This document shows positions 45,372 through 57,212 of a stretch of 64,000 nt of DNA, piece by piece; position 1 is the first letter of the stretch, and each line of letters starts with the position of its first letter. A program made the position numbers and the translations under genes. The notes beneath the pieces were generated by a model that searched no databases, was not told the origin of the DNA, and was given only the letters and a program-made list of their open reading frames with translations. The stretch is from Aquilaria yunnanensis (lineage: Eukaryota; Streptophyta; Magnoliopsida; Malvales; Thymelaeaceae): NCBI GenBank assembly GCA_039654915.1, contig CM077593.1, positions 38,348,501 to 38,412,500 of the forward strand, in the 5' to 3' direction.

Positions 45372-46239
45372 TGATAGCCAAAGGCTGTCGCCTAAATCTG
45401 GCCGAATACCCTGCCACAACAACGGCCAGAAGAACTGGCGCTTCCCGGGAATAGGTGGAATCATGCACCTCGGGAGATAGCCTGAGAGCTCCGAGCCTCG
45501 GCACGCCAGTAAAACTTGAAGACTCCATTCGCCCCCCAAGGTTGTGAACAACGCGCCTTCGGAAAAGTGACACCAGACCTTGCTGCCCGAATATGATATC
45601 CCCGAAGGCAGAACCCCCTGGAACTGGGAACCCCCGAACTGAGGGTAGGCTTCCCGAAGAGGCTCTGTCCGAACTAGAGGACGACCTCGCCCAGGGACCT
45701 CGGGAGTACGGCAGGCGCATTTAAGGAAGCATTTAAGGAAGCCTCTGACACGTCCCACCACAGACGTAAAAAGTCGCCCTGACGCGCAGACGCCATCAGA
45801 ATCATATCATGGCCCGTCTCAGCACAAGGCTCGAGGCCATCTAGTTACCAACTATCTGTCCCCTACGCCCAGACGTTCAGGAGCATCCGACCGCACACGT
45901 GTCATGATCTGAACGGGCTAGGTATTCCTATATATACAGGAAATAAATACTTGACAGGGGGTTGGCAGGCCGGATATACAGCTCCCACACCCTGAGAAAA
46001 TACCAGGCGAGACTTTTCTGCCTTTCTCTTTGAGCTAGTGACTTTCTCCTTCTTCCGGCCACCACTGACTTGGGCGTCGGAGGCTCCCCCCCCCGGAAAA
46101 ACACTCCGGGGGCCTCCTAACCCTGTTTACCAGCTTTTCAGGTACTCTCCTTGGGGCGATCCACCTTCCAGGCGTTCTTCCTCCTAGAAGTCTCCTCAAC
46201 AGTCATCATGACTCACAACGATGAGGCCTTAGGCCATCA
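45372..46239 (+). repeat. Element A 5' LTR
   Basis: 868 bp, TGATAGCC to GGCCATCA. Contains the promoter block at 45895-45936, the GACTTGGGCGTCGGAGG box (46067-46083) and a hairpin (GGAGGC 46079-46084 with GCCTCC 46112-46117; CCCCGGA 46091-46097 with TCCGGGG 46105-46111). Frames on the minus strand here (45298-45761) recur in every LTR and have no domain. Confidence 0.95.
45895..45936 (+). promoter_or_regulatory. LTR promoter: G-box block and TATA
   Basis: ACACGTGTCATGATCT (45895-45910; palindromic G-box CACGTG 45896-45901) lies about 30 bp before TATATATA (45929-45936). The same block-to-TATA layout is found in ten LTRs of at least five subfamilies. G-boxes bind bZIP and bHLH factors in plants (light, abscisic acid, stress), so regulated expression is plausible but not shown. 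Confidence 0.7.
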
Positions 46240-49200
46240 TTTGGCGCCGTCTGTGGGAACCCGCTCGCAGGTTGCCGTCGTTGAGACTCGGCGTTCTAAG
46301 GACAAGGGACTCCCAAGGTCCTCATCCGCGCCTGAGATACAACCGGCTGCTGAGCAGACACTCCCAGAGACTTCTACGCCCGAGGTGGACCGCCCTCTGG
46401 TAATCACCATGAGCTTCTTGAGGGACTTTCAGCGCTCGGTCGTTGCTGAAATGACTCAGCAGATCGACCGAAAATGGCCACAGCAGTCACAGGCCCAGAA
46501 ACCCTCCTCATCAACACGCCGTCGGGAGAGAAGCCCCAAGTCTACACACCGCAGTTCAGAAAGTGGAGATCCTCGCGGAGAATCATCCACAGAAGATATA
46601 GCCCTCGGGAAACGGCCTGTGGGACAAACCGGGTCCAAGCGACCGAGAGTCTCACAGCGAAGCAGTTCGTCGCCCGAGGCGAGGGCCCTGACCCCTCCGC
46701 GCCGAACTCGCTCCCCGAAAAGGCGCCGGCGATCTCCCTCCCGCGAAAATGGTCCTAGCGCCACTGCGCTTATGGAAAGGATATTGGCACGGCTGGACAG
46801 AGTGGAGAAGCAAGTGACCAGAAAACCCGTTTGGGACAGGCTGTCGGGGGCATTATGCGAAGATGGCTCCCCGTTTATTCGCACCGTCGTTGAGACAGCT
46901 ATGCCAGGCGACTTCAGAGTGCCTAGGCTGGAGATCTATGATGGCCGGACTGATCCACAGGCCCATCTGATGAAGTACAGGCGGAGCATGATAATGCACG
47001 GAGCTGATGACGCTACCATGTGCAAATGCTTTGAAGTCACCCTCACGGGCCCAGCAACAGCATGGTACAATTCGTTGCCCCCAGGGACTATCACTGAGTT
47101 TCAGGAGTTGTCCACAGCCTTTACCCAGCAGTTCATTGGGAGCAGGCCGACGGCCAAAATGCCTGTACAGATGTTTGACATAGAGCAGAGAAACGGAGAG
47201 ACGATCCGAGACTCTGTCGAACGATTCAACAGGGAAGCACTCAGCGTCCCGGACTTCCGACCCGAAATCCGCATCCTCGCTATGACACGGGGCCTTCGGC
47301 GTGACTCACAGCTGTTCTACGAGTTCTCAAAGGACCCCCCGGAGACCCTCGGAGAATTTTACCGAAGGGCAGAGCAGCACATGACAGCCGAGGAATTGAG
47401 GATGGCGGGGCCGAAGTCTGATCATCACCGCGCCGAAGGGTCCAGCCAGCAAGCTCGGCATCTTTCTAAACATACAGGTCGACCACGGCGAATGCGAGGA
47501 AAGAAACCTCAAAGTTTCACACCCTTGAGCACGACACGGACCAACATTCTCATGGCGCTGGAAAGGCAAGGGACGCAGATTCGGCGGCCAAAGGCCATGG
47601 CCGCCGATAATAAGAAGAATGCCAAGAAGTTCTGCCAGTTTCATCGCCACCACGGTCATGACACCGAAGACTGCTTCCAGCTGAAGAAGTACATAGAGTC
47701 GCTGATCAAACAGGGCCAACTTCGCAAGTACCTGCGGATGCCCTCCCCAAAGGGCAGAAAAGAGGAGGAAGAGAGGGCCGAAAACGAGGACTATGACTCC
47801 GACAGGCGGAGAAACAGAAGTCCAAAAAGGCGCCTTCCACCTCCAGTAGGTGTCATCCAAACCATCACCACGGGGCTCCCATCCTCGGAAAGAAAGCGGA
47901 AGGCCAGAGAAATTGCGGTTATGGAGTATCAAAGTCCATCAAAGAAATTGGCTCGCAAAGATGGCTCCACTGTCGTCTTCCCCCACGACGACCCGCTGCT
48001 GATAATGGCGAGAATAGGGAACTGGGACGTCAAGAGAGTGTTGCTTGATGATGGCTCAAATGCTGACGTCCTATTCTCGCACTTACTGCCGAGCTTGGGC
48101 ATCTCCAGCAGCGAGCTGAAACCTGTCACCACGCCCACCTTCGGCGTTGGGCCATCCGAACTACCCGTCCTCGGATGGATCGACCTCCCTTTGATGATGA
48201 AAGGCACTTCGGTAGACGGAGCAGCTGAGTTGTACGCGTCCACAATGGCAAGATTCATCATCATGGATGTCCCGTCTTCGTACAACGCCATCCTTGGAAG
48301 GCGGACTCAGGGGAACCTGCACATTCGCCCCGATGTGAAGTACTTGACTGTCACATTCGCCACCAAGGATGGAGATGCAGAGGTCTTCATCGACCAAGCC
48401 GAGGTAAGAAAGGTGTTTGTAAAAACACGAAAGGCTCCGGCAAACAGCTCTACACAAACGGTGGAGGCAAAGGCGCAGGAGAAAGGCAAAAAAGGAGATC
48501 CCGCAGAAGCAGAAACGGAAGCAGTAGATCTTGTCCCAGGACAATCTACCCGAATAGGGAAGAGCTTGGCCAAAGGTGATAAGGAAAATCTTGTATCCTT
48601 TCTGCTAAAAAATAAAGATCTGTTTGCCTACTCGCCGAAAGACATGCCAGGAGTGAACCCTGGCATAATACAGCACAGCCTCAAAGTAAGCCCGGAAGCA
48701 AAACCTATCAGGCAAAAGAAACGAAGCATCTCAGCCCACAAAAGCAACTTCGTGAAAACCGAACTCCAGCGCCTATTGGATGCTGAAGTTATCAGGGAGG
48801 TAAAATACCCCGAATGGTTAAGCAACGTGGTCATTGCCACAAAAGAAGGTAGCAGCAAACTCCGGATGTGCATTGATTTCAGAAACTTGAACGATGCTTG
48901 CCCGAAAGACTCATTTCCCCTCCCGCCAATAGATCAACTGGTAGAGTCAACGGCCGAATACGGGCTCCTGAGCTTCCTAGATGCCTTCAGCGGCTACCAT
49001 CAGATAAGGATGGACCCCGAAGATGAAGAGAAAACTGCCTTCATCACCGAGGGAGGAACGTACTGCTATATCAGAATGCCCTTCGGGCTGAAAAATGCAG
49101 GAGCCACCTACCAGAGACTGATGAACAAGGTCTTTAAAGACCAAATGGGGAGAAACATGGAAGTATATGTTGATGATATGATAGTAAAAAGCAAGCTGCC

Positions 49201-51706
49201 CGGGTACCACGTTGCAGATTTGGAGGAAACCTTCCAAAAGCTCAGAGCCTTCGGGATTCGCCTTAACCCCGAGAAGTGTATCTTCGAGGTGACGTCGGGA
49301 AAATTCCTTGGGTACATGGTATCCGAAAGAGGCATCGACGCCAATCCTGAGAAGATTAAGGCTCTGCTTGAGTTCCGAACTCCTGCCACAGTCAAAGACG
49401 TGCAGAGACTAACCGGAAGAATAACCTCTCTGACCAGGTTTATTTCCAGGTACGGAGATAGGTGTAGACCTTTCTTCAAAGTCCTCACAAAGGCAGCAAA
49501 GATGGAAGGCGACCTCGGAAGAAACAATCACCCCTGGGATGAAGATTGCCAAAAGGCCTGGGAAGAACTCAAAGTCTACTTGGCCAGCCTGCCGACTCTG
49601 CGACAACCTCGGGAGGGAGAACCCCTCGTACTGTACCTCGCCGTCACAGAAAAGGCAGTGAGCTCGGTCCTGATAAAAGAAGAAGGGCCGAAACAATGGC
49701 CGGTCTACTACGTCAGCAAGTCCCTGCATGGCGCCGAAGTCAGGTACCCTTTGCTTCAAAAAGCTATATACGCCTTGGTGCTTGCAGGAAGAAGACTGCG
49801 ACCATATTTCCAGGCTCACCCCATCATCGTCCGAAGTAGTCTACCACTACGGGATGTTATGAAGAGAGTTGATCATTCGGGAAGGCTCTCCAAGGGGTGC
49901 ATAGAGCTTGGCGAACATGAAATCACGTATGAGCCTCGGAAGGCCATAAAAGCCCAAGCATTGGCAGATTTTATCGCCGAAATACCCACCACTGAGGAGA
50001 ACCACTCAGATCCGAAAGAAGGTGAGCCAGAATGGACCTTGCATGTTGACGGAGCCTCGGGGTCCGTACACCAGGGAGCTGGAATAGTTATCAGAGGACC
50101 CGAAGGCCTAGAGGTGATGAAGGCTATCAAGTTCAGCTTCAACGTCACCAATAATGTGGCTGAGTATGAAGCCCTCATAGCGGGATTACGCTTGGCCAGA
50201 AAGATTTGCGTGAGAAACTTAAGGGCTCACAGCGATTCCCAGCTGGTAGTTCGGCAGACGGCAGGAGATTATGGGGCGAAGGACCCAATCTTGGCAAAAT
50301 ACCACGAGCTGGTAAGAAAACTCATCCAAGAGTTTGACGCTGTGCGGATCGAAAATGTACCCCGGTGGAATAACACTGAGGCAGATTGCTTAGCGAAGTC
50401 CAAAATATACACCGAGGTGCTAGACCATCCAAGCATCTCCGTGCTAAGCGTAACGACCTCGGGAATGGGGTGGAAGGACCCCATAAAGAGATACCTCGCA
50501 GAGAATGAGCTTCCCGAAGACGCCGGCAATGCTGCAAGACTGCGAAGACGCGCCGGAAGATTCTTCCTGATTGGTGAAGAGTTATATCGGCAAGGATATG
50601 CAAATCCGCTGCAGAGATGTGTGGGCGAAGAGGATACTGAGATGGTCCTCGAAGAAGTCCACGAAGGCATGTGCGGATCACACATTGGAACTGATGCCCT
50701 TGCAGCAGTGATACTCCGCCAAGGATACTTCTGGCCTACCCTGAGAAAGGACGCAAGGCAGTTCATCCAGAAGTGCGGTAGTTGCCAGAGACATGCAAAA
50801 ATCCAGAGGATACCCTCGGAAATGGTAACGTCGGCAGACTATCCTTGGCCCTTCGCAGTCTGGGGTATAGACCTCATTGGGCCACTCCCCACAGCGCCCG
50901 GAGGCGTGAAATTCTGCGTGGTAGCGGTGGACTATTTCTCAAAGTGGGTAGAGGCAGAACCACTAGCAACTATCTCGGCAAAAGAAGTGCAGAAGTTCGT
51001 ATGGAAGAACATCGTATGCAGATTTGGCATACCGAGGGTACTAGTAGCTGATAATGGATCCCAGTTCATAGACAAAGGATTCTAGGAATTCATCAGCGAC
51101 CTCGGAATAAAGATGCACTTCGCCCCAGTAGCTCACCCCCAAAGCAATGGGCAGGTGGAAGTATCAAACAGGACCATAAAAGATGGCCTGAAAAAGAGAC
51201 TTGGGGAAGCCAAGGGGAGATGGCCAGGAGAACTCCAAAGTGTATTGTGGAGCTACCGAACGACGCCACGAAGAGCCACAGGGGAAACTCCCTTCTCACT
51301 CGTCTTCGGAACAGAGGCCATTATCCCAATAGAGATAGTTCAGCCTTCAATACCGGTGCAAGTATTTGATGAAGGCGGAAACGACCTCGGTCTGAGAACT
51401 AAGCTCGACCTGGTGGCCGAACACAGAGAAATAGCCGAGCTGAGAAGAAAAGCTTTCCAGCAAAGAGTGGCCGCGGCTATCAACTTAAAAGCCAGGCCAA
51501 AAGAAATCAAAAAAGGAGACCTCGTTCTCCGAAAGGCCGACTTCGCACCCTGAAGGCCATCTCACGGAGTACTTCGCGCAAATTGGGAAGGACCTTATCT
51601 GGTTCTCACCGAAGTACGAAAAGGCGTGTACAAGCTTGGCGACGCCGAAGGCGTAGAATTGAAAAACACTTGGCATTCAGACGCCCTGAAAAAATTCTAC
51701 GCCTAA
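46208..51706 (+). pseudogene. gag-pol: Gag-pol polyprotein of element A, two stops
   Basis: One frame is open from the LTR (Met 46208; likelier start MSFLRDF at 46409) to KKFYA at 51706, with only two stops: TAG 51083-51085 (CAG in B) and TGA 51551-51553 (CGA by the pattern). Order: gag core 46900-47420, knuckle C-X2-H-X4-H-X4-C near 47632-47675, protease LLDDGSNADV near 48042, reverse transcriptase 48780-49260 with YVDD near 49168, gypsy RNase H 49620-49980, second RNase H 50030-50290, integrase zinc domain 50640-50800 and core 50860-51180. The integrase DDE triad is kept (GIDLIG, ADNGSQF, NGQVEVSN). One knuckle residue reads HRHHGH rather than HRDHGH. Gag and pol are one frame, so no frameshift is needed. 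Confidence 0.95.
46242..46261 (+). other. Primer binding site of element A
   Basis: TGGCGCCGTCTGTGGGAACC starts 2 bp after the LTR. It is open in the gag-pol frame, so the frame runs through it. Confidence 0.82.
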
Positions 51707-51856
51707 GGTTGAGCGGAAGAAATATATTGTACAAAAAATATTCTAAGTACAGGATGGTCCGGAGAAGAATGGTCTTGAGAAAATTTTTAAGTATACCAAA
51801 TTGTCCAGGACAAAATTCCGCGAGGGTGCTCGCCACGAAAAAAGCAGATATGACTT

Positions 51857-52345
51857 CCCGAAGTCCGTTGAGCCACTATGCTCGGGAAAAATGGGAAACA
51901 AGAATCTTGCAAAAGTACTCGGCATAATCAGTGCAGAGAAAATTTTCCGAACACCCTTGAGCGAACATGCTCGGGAAAAAGGGAAAGCAAGAATCTCGCA
52001 AAAGTACACGCCAAAACAAAAGCAGAGGTAATTTCTGAACACCCTTGAGCGAACGTGCTCGGGAAAAAGGGAATGAGCAATCTCGTGAAAATTTTCCTAA
52101 GTCGCTTGAGCAAATATGCTCGGAACAATAGGAAGACAGAAAAATTTGGCTGAAGGTTTTCCGAAGGCCCTTGAGCGAACATGTTCGGGATAAAAGGAAA
52201 CAAAAAGCCTGCAAAAGACTTAGCCAAATTTTTACAAACTTTCCAGAAAGTATCTTGAGCGAGCACGCTCGGGACAAAGGAAGGTAAAAAGTTTCTTTGG
52301 TTGCAGGTTTTCCGAAAGTCTCTTGAAGCAAACGTGTTCGGGACA
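51857..52345 (-). repeat. Seven-unit palindromic tandem array (element A)
   Basis: Same seven units as 11842-12335, here read on the minus strand, each with a core near CTTGAGCGAACATGCTCGGG on plus. Unit number and spacing match B, so the array predates both insertions. Confidence 0.8.
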
Positions 52346-52473
52346 GTGGAAATGAAGAAACTTGCAAGAAAGGACTTAGCCAAAAGATTGTTCATTTAGA
52401 GCAAATCGCCTTACAAAAGAAGTGCCCAAAGAAGGAGCACAAAGGAGAAAAATAAGAGGAGCCCTAAAACAAA

Positions 52474-54823
52474 CTAGGGAGAGCCGGGCGGACGAAGACC
52501 AGGAAGCTTCAGATGCTCGACCTTGGACCACTGCCACCGAGGTCCCTCAGGAATATTTAGGCCCTCCAGAAAAGAGAGGTCCAAATCTGGGAACCTCTGC
52601 AGCACCTGGTGCCGAGCGAGGCAGAAGCCGTCCTGAAAGGTGACCTTGGCCATGTCATCAGAAGTACGTTTTTGAATGCCAAGGACATTGACCTCGTCCC
52701 TCAGCTCAGCAACCTCCTCTTCGAGCTCGCTTATCCCCAGCGTCTCTCCGGACTCCTTCTTCAGAGCCTCGACCTCGGCTTGAAGAGCATTGTTCTCGTC
52801 CGTCAACCTCGACGCAAGACTGTCGGAAACAGCCTTGTCCTTGACAAGATCTTCGTTGGCGGCGAGCAGCCCCCTTACTTGGTCGCCGAGGTCGGCAATC
52901 TTCCGGGAGGAGTCCTTTTCAAGTTCTTCTCTTTTCTTCGAGAACTCCTCCCGAACGGCAGCAAGTTGCTGAGAACAATCCGCTGTCAGCTGCTGGTTGC
53001 TGGCGATCACCTTCGCAAGCGAAGCCTTCGCTTCACTGAGTTCCCGCGAAGTTGCATCCTTGGAGGCAGCCTGTCTGGCCACCCGAACTCGGAGATAACC
53101 AGCGTACTCCAGCAGCTACGGCAAGGCAAAAGTCCAGGTTAGTACAAGTCTAAACACTTAGAAAATTGAGGAAAAAAGTGTAAAGACTATACCTGAGCAG
53201 CATGCTCGGTGACTTTTGCGGCGAGGGTATTATCCCCCGGGTGAGCCGCCGCAATGGCCCGGAAGGAGGCGTCAGTGGTCATCCCCTTCCAAATCTCTTT
53301 TGTCATCTTCGGACAATCGTCGGAGAACAAATTCATATCCTCCGTGATTGACCAAAAGGGCTCCAAGGGGATCTTCCCCTCAGGGATTGTGGCATCGCGC
53401 AGGGCCCGTTTCCTCTCATGAATGGCCCTCCAGCCAGCAGTAAGAGGCTCCCCTGAAAGTGAGAAGGAAGTTAGGAGCAGAAGAAAAATTCGCGAAAGGA
53501 AAAGGAGCTGAACTTCGCCTAAAGGCATACCTGGAGGAACCTCGGAGACAGTGTCCTCGGGATCCTCGGGCCCCTCGGAAGAAAGACCCTTACCCTTCTG
53601 CCGGTACCGCTCCTCGGCGGTGGGTACTTCTACCACTACAGTGTTTCTGGGGGCCTCGAGGTCGAGAGGAGGCACCTCGGTGGAAGTAGCGGGGACCTCG
53701 GCCGGTGGAATTTCAACAAGACCAGCGTCTTCGCCAGCTTCTTCTTCCAAAAGCTCTGGCTGAGAAGGCTGGAGAGCCTTCCTAGCTCGCTTCGCCGAGG
53801 GTCCCGCCCCTGTCGTCTTCCTTCTTCGGGAAGCCGCCTTCTTTGTCTGCTCCCCCTTCTCCACTTGGCCAGAAAAGAGGGCCTTGTAATAAGCGGCAGC
53901 CCCATCGCCCATCTCTGAAAAAGAGAAGAAATATCAGCGGTAAGTCCGAGGAAAAAGTATAAAGGGATGGAAGATTACTCACTTTCGGCAAAAGTTTCGA
54001 AAGAAGTCTCCCCCTTAAGGAGCTTGACCAGCCAGGAGTCTTTCCCGGCGATGGCGGGAGCGGGCATATTGAGGTCAGTCACGTGCTCCTTAACCACTTT
54101 CAACTCCCGAAGGACTTCTTCGGTCATCAACCTCCAGTTGATAGGAAAGGGGTAAAGAGCACGAGGAGAGACCTCGGGAGCGCAGTCAGCGACTGCCCGA
54201 ATGCGGGCGTCAAAATCCGCGAACACGAAAGCCAACGGTGGGGTCAGCAGCATCCTCGGATCAACGACGTCTGCGTTCAGCACTCCCTGAGCCCATCTGG
54301 TCGGGGCATCAGACCAATTCTTATCCACCTTGAGGAAAAAGAACTTAGGCTGCCACCCCCGCCAGCTATCCTTCGTGTCGAAGGTGAAGGTGAATTTTTT
54401 GCTCCCGGATCCCCGAGGCAGCAGGAAATAGAAGCCACCCTTCGGGACCACATAGAGCTTGTAGTACTGCATGAAAATGATGAAGTGGGGCTCTATCCCG
54501 AACACGCCACACATGCAGAGGTAGGCGTTAAAATAGCAGTACGCGTTCGGGGGAAGCTGGTTCACAGCAATGCCATGGAATTGGCAGAACTAGCAAACCA
54601 CCTTCGGGGGAGGATACCGAAGACCGGCCTTCAGTTGGGCTCGGAAGACGGTAACCACGTCGCCACGGTTTGAAAAAGCAAAATGGCTAGAACGAGGCAG
54701 TCTGGTCACAGCGTAAGACGGAAGAAAGAATTTTTTCTTCCACCTCTCTAGTTTTTCGGGGGTGGTACAGCAAGGATGGGCCAGAAGAGGTTTCCAGCTC
54801 TCGGGAACAGGCATCGCAGACAT
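52474..54823 (-). pseudogene. Antisense gene (aORF) of element A, one stop
   Basis: Four exons: 54823-53983, 53914-53531, 53452-53193, 53115-52474. Introns of 68, 78 and 77 bp have GT..AG ends; donor 1 is the strong GTGAGT. Exon lengths 841, 384, 260 and 642 add to 2127, exactly 709 codons including the stop, which supports the model. The product has about 708 residues: Transposase_28-like domain in exon 1 (residues about 1-280), a basic segment (GEQTKKAASRRRK) and acidic/Pro-rich linker in exon 2, a conserved segment in exon 3 (FWSITEDMNLFSDD), and a heptad-rich coiled coil in exon 4. One stop in exon 1 (TAG near 54589, GAG in B) truncates it. Function unknown; a nuclear, multimerising protein is a guess from the basic and coiled-coil parts. 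Confidence 0.85.
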
Positions 54824-55100
54824 GAAAAAGAGTTTGAGATGGAAAAGAAAATAGTTTCCAGAAAAAACTCAGAAGACGAGTTTGGAAAAAACAACAGTTT
54901 TCCAGAAAAACAGAGGAATCAAGTACTCTGGAAATCAAAACCCACCAAAAGATTTGCCTGAGGACACCGTCGTGAAAGTTGGTAGGAAAAAGCTCTGAAT
55001 AAAGAAGCTCCGCCACAGAAAGCAAGATAAAACGCAAGAACAGAGGGCAGAGCAGAAAAAGAGCAGAAAAACAGTAAGTGGGACTTATGATGGAATGGAC

Positions 55101-55108
55101 TATTTATA
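55101..55108 (-). promoter_or_regulatory. TATA box of the antisense gene in A
   Basis: TATAAATA on the minus strand in the context GGCCTATAAATAG, 278 bp before the ATG at 54823, the same as in B. Confidence 0.65.
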
Positions 55109-55640
55109 GGCCAAAGGTGGGTAACCGAAAGAACATCATAAGTACCCATTGGAGGCGAACCGTCGCCGTAACTGCCCGCTGCACCTGAAAAGGCGCGCCC
55201 TCTGTAAATGACGCGCCTCTCCTCCAATGGCAAGAAGCCACGTGTCAACCGCTGCGCAGAAATGGGGGACGTGCCTCCCCAAACGTGCCTGGAAAATCGG
55301 GACACGCCTCCTGATTGGGACACGTCGTTTGACATCCTTGAGAAATGGAGACGCGCCGCTTAGTCTGACACGCTTGGCCATCAGACCTGCAGAAATAAAA
55401 AGCAGGCCACCTCGAGGACACCAAGAGACAGGCTATGGCTGAACAGCCCATGACTTTTGGGCAAGAGGTGTATCTTCGGTACAGGCTTTGCCTCGGAGAC
55501 ACCAAAGAATAGGCCAAGGCCGAACAGCCCAGACCCTCGGGCAAAAGGTGCGACCTCGGAACAGGTTATGCTTCACAACAAGACTCCCAACGGCAACCTC
55601 GGAAAGAGATGCAAACCGAAGTCTTCACTTCGGCTTTCCA

Positions 55641-55652
55641 GAGGGGGGCATG
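55641..55652 (+). other. Polypurine tract of element A
   Basis: GAGGGGGGCATG directly before the 3' LTR start at 55653. The upstream 55410-55565 holds the two-unit direct repeat described for B. Confidence 0.85.
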
Positions 55653-56519
55653 TGATAGCCAAAGGCTGTTGCCTCAATCTGGCCGAATACCCTGCCACAA
55701 CAACGGCCAGAAGAACTGGCGCTTCCCGGGAATAGGTGGAATCATGCACCTTGGCAGATAGCCTGAGAGCTCCGAGCCTCGGCACGCCAGTAAAACTTGA
55801 GGACTCCATTCGCCCCCCAAGGTTGTGAACAACGCGCCTTCGAAAAAGTGGCACCAGACATTGCTGCCCGAATATGATATCCCCGAAGGCGGAACCCCCT
55901 GGAACTGGGAACCCCCGAACTGAGGGTAGGCTTCCCGAAGAGGCTCTGTCCGAACTAGAGGACGACCTCGCCCAGGGACCTCGGGAGTACGGCAGGCGCA
56001 TTTAAGGAAGCATTTAAGGAAGCCTCTGACACGTCCCACCACAGACGTAAAAAGTCGCCCTGACGCGCAGACGCCATCAGAATCATATCATGGCCCGTCT
56101 CAGCACAAGGCTCGAGGCCATCTAGTTACCAACTATCTGTCCCCTACGCCCAGACGTTCAGGAGCATCCGACCGCACACGTGTCATGATCTGAACGGGCT
56201 AGGTATTCCTATATATACAGGAAATAAATACTTGACAGGGGGTTGGCAGGCCGGATATACAGCTCCCACACCCTGAGAAAATACCAGGCGAGACTTTTCT
56301 GCCTTTCTCTTTGAGCTAGTGACTTTCTCCTTCTTCCGGCCACCACTGACTTGGGCGTCGGAGGCTCCTCCCCCGGAAAAACACTCCGGGGGCCTCCTAA
56401 CCCTGTTTACCAGCTTTTCAGGTACTCTCCTTGGGGCGATCCACCTTCCAGGCGTTCTTCCTCCTAGAAGTCTCCTCAACAGTCATCATGACTGACAACG
56501 ATGAGGCCTTAGGCCATCA
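55653..56519 (+). repeat. Element A 3' LTR
   Basis: 867 bp, TGATAGCC to GGCCATCA, followed by AAACA. Nearly identical to 45372-46239. CACGTG at 56177-56182. Confidence 0.95.
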
Positions 56520-56743
56520 AAACAGAACTTCAGAACGAACGACTTCGGAAGGAAGGAAGAACCTCGGGAAAAAAAAACCCACCAAAAGCTTTGCCAAAAT
56601 CGGAATTCCTGGACGCCATTGTGAAAGGTTGCCGAAAATCGCTCCGCTGCTATAACTGCCACCGAAAGGAGAAAAAGACAAGAGAGAATTCTGGAGCAAA
56701 TGAAAGCAAAAGGAAGGAGTATGAAGGTCTGAGGCAAAAGGGG

Positions 56744-56751
56744 TTTATATA
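56744..56751 (-). promoter_or_regulatory. TATA box of the antisense gene in G
   Basis: TATATAAA on minus (GGCCTATATAAAC). With element A removed, it lies about 270 bp before the ATG at 45319, the same spacing as in A and B. The flanking 56525-57200 is G sequence between this promoter and the polypurine tract, with no gene seen. Confidence 0.6.
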
Positions 56752-57200
56752 GGCCGAAGGGGGCAGGCGAAACGTCGTCATTATTGCTCCTCGAAGGCGA
56801 AGAGATGCGATTAATGTAACCGACGTAACCGTCTGCCACTCATTAGCTGCCACGTGTAAGCCATCGCGGGAAATGAGGGCACAACCCTGACAGCTGGTAG
56901 ACCTACATAACCCTGCCCGAAGTGACGCGCCCATTTGTATGGGAAGATGAAACGATTCACTGACATAAAGGTCAGTGGACGTACGCACCCCAGATGGTGA
57001 CCTTGGCGGAAGAACCAGGGACACCACTCAAACACCAGAGGAATTACCCCAGTAGAGCACCTTAGTTCACCAGAGTTCCATCCTGGGAAGAAAAGGTCTT
57101 CGGGTGGACGTCCACCATGGCAACAAGACCAAGCCTCGCTTGCCAGAAAAAGAGAAAAAGCCTAAGACTTCCTGAACTGAAGAGGCATCTTCGGTTTTTC

Positions 57201-57212
57201 GAGGGGGGCATG
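57201..57212 (+). other. Polypurine tract of element G
   Basis: GAGGGGGGCATG preceded by a T-rich stretch and directly followed by the 3' LTR. Confidence 0.8.

Larger units (their letters stand above)
45372..56519 (+). mobile_element. Tat-lineage element A, nearly intact
   Basis: 11,148 bp with perfect 5-bp duplication AAACA (45367-45371 and 56520-56524). 5' LTR 45372-46239, primer binding site, gag-pol to 51706, tandem array, antisense gene on minus, polypurine tract, 3' LTR 55653-56519. The two LTRs are almost identical by eye, so insertion is recent relative to G. Two nonsense codons in gag-pol and one in the antisense gene are the main defects. It is the youngest layer of the stack G in I, A in G. 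Confidence 0.96.

Noticed and set aside
51857..52345. Possible CRISPR array
   Set aside because: Regularly spaced palindromic repeats, but spacers are themselves similar and the units are degenerate, in a plant retrotransposon with no cas genes.
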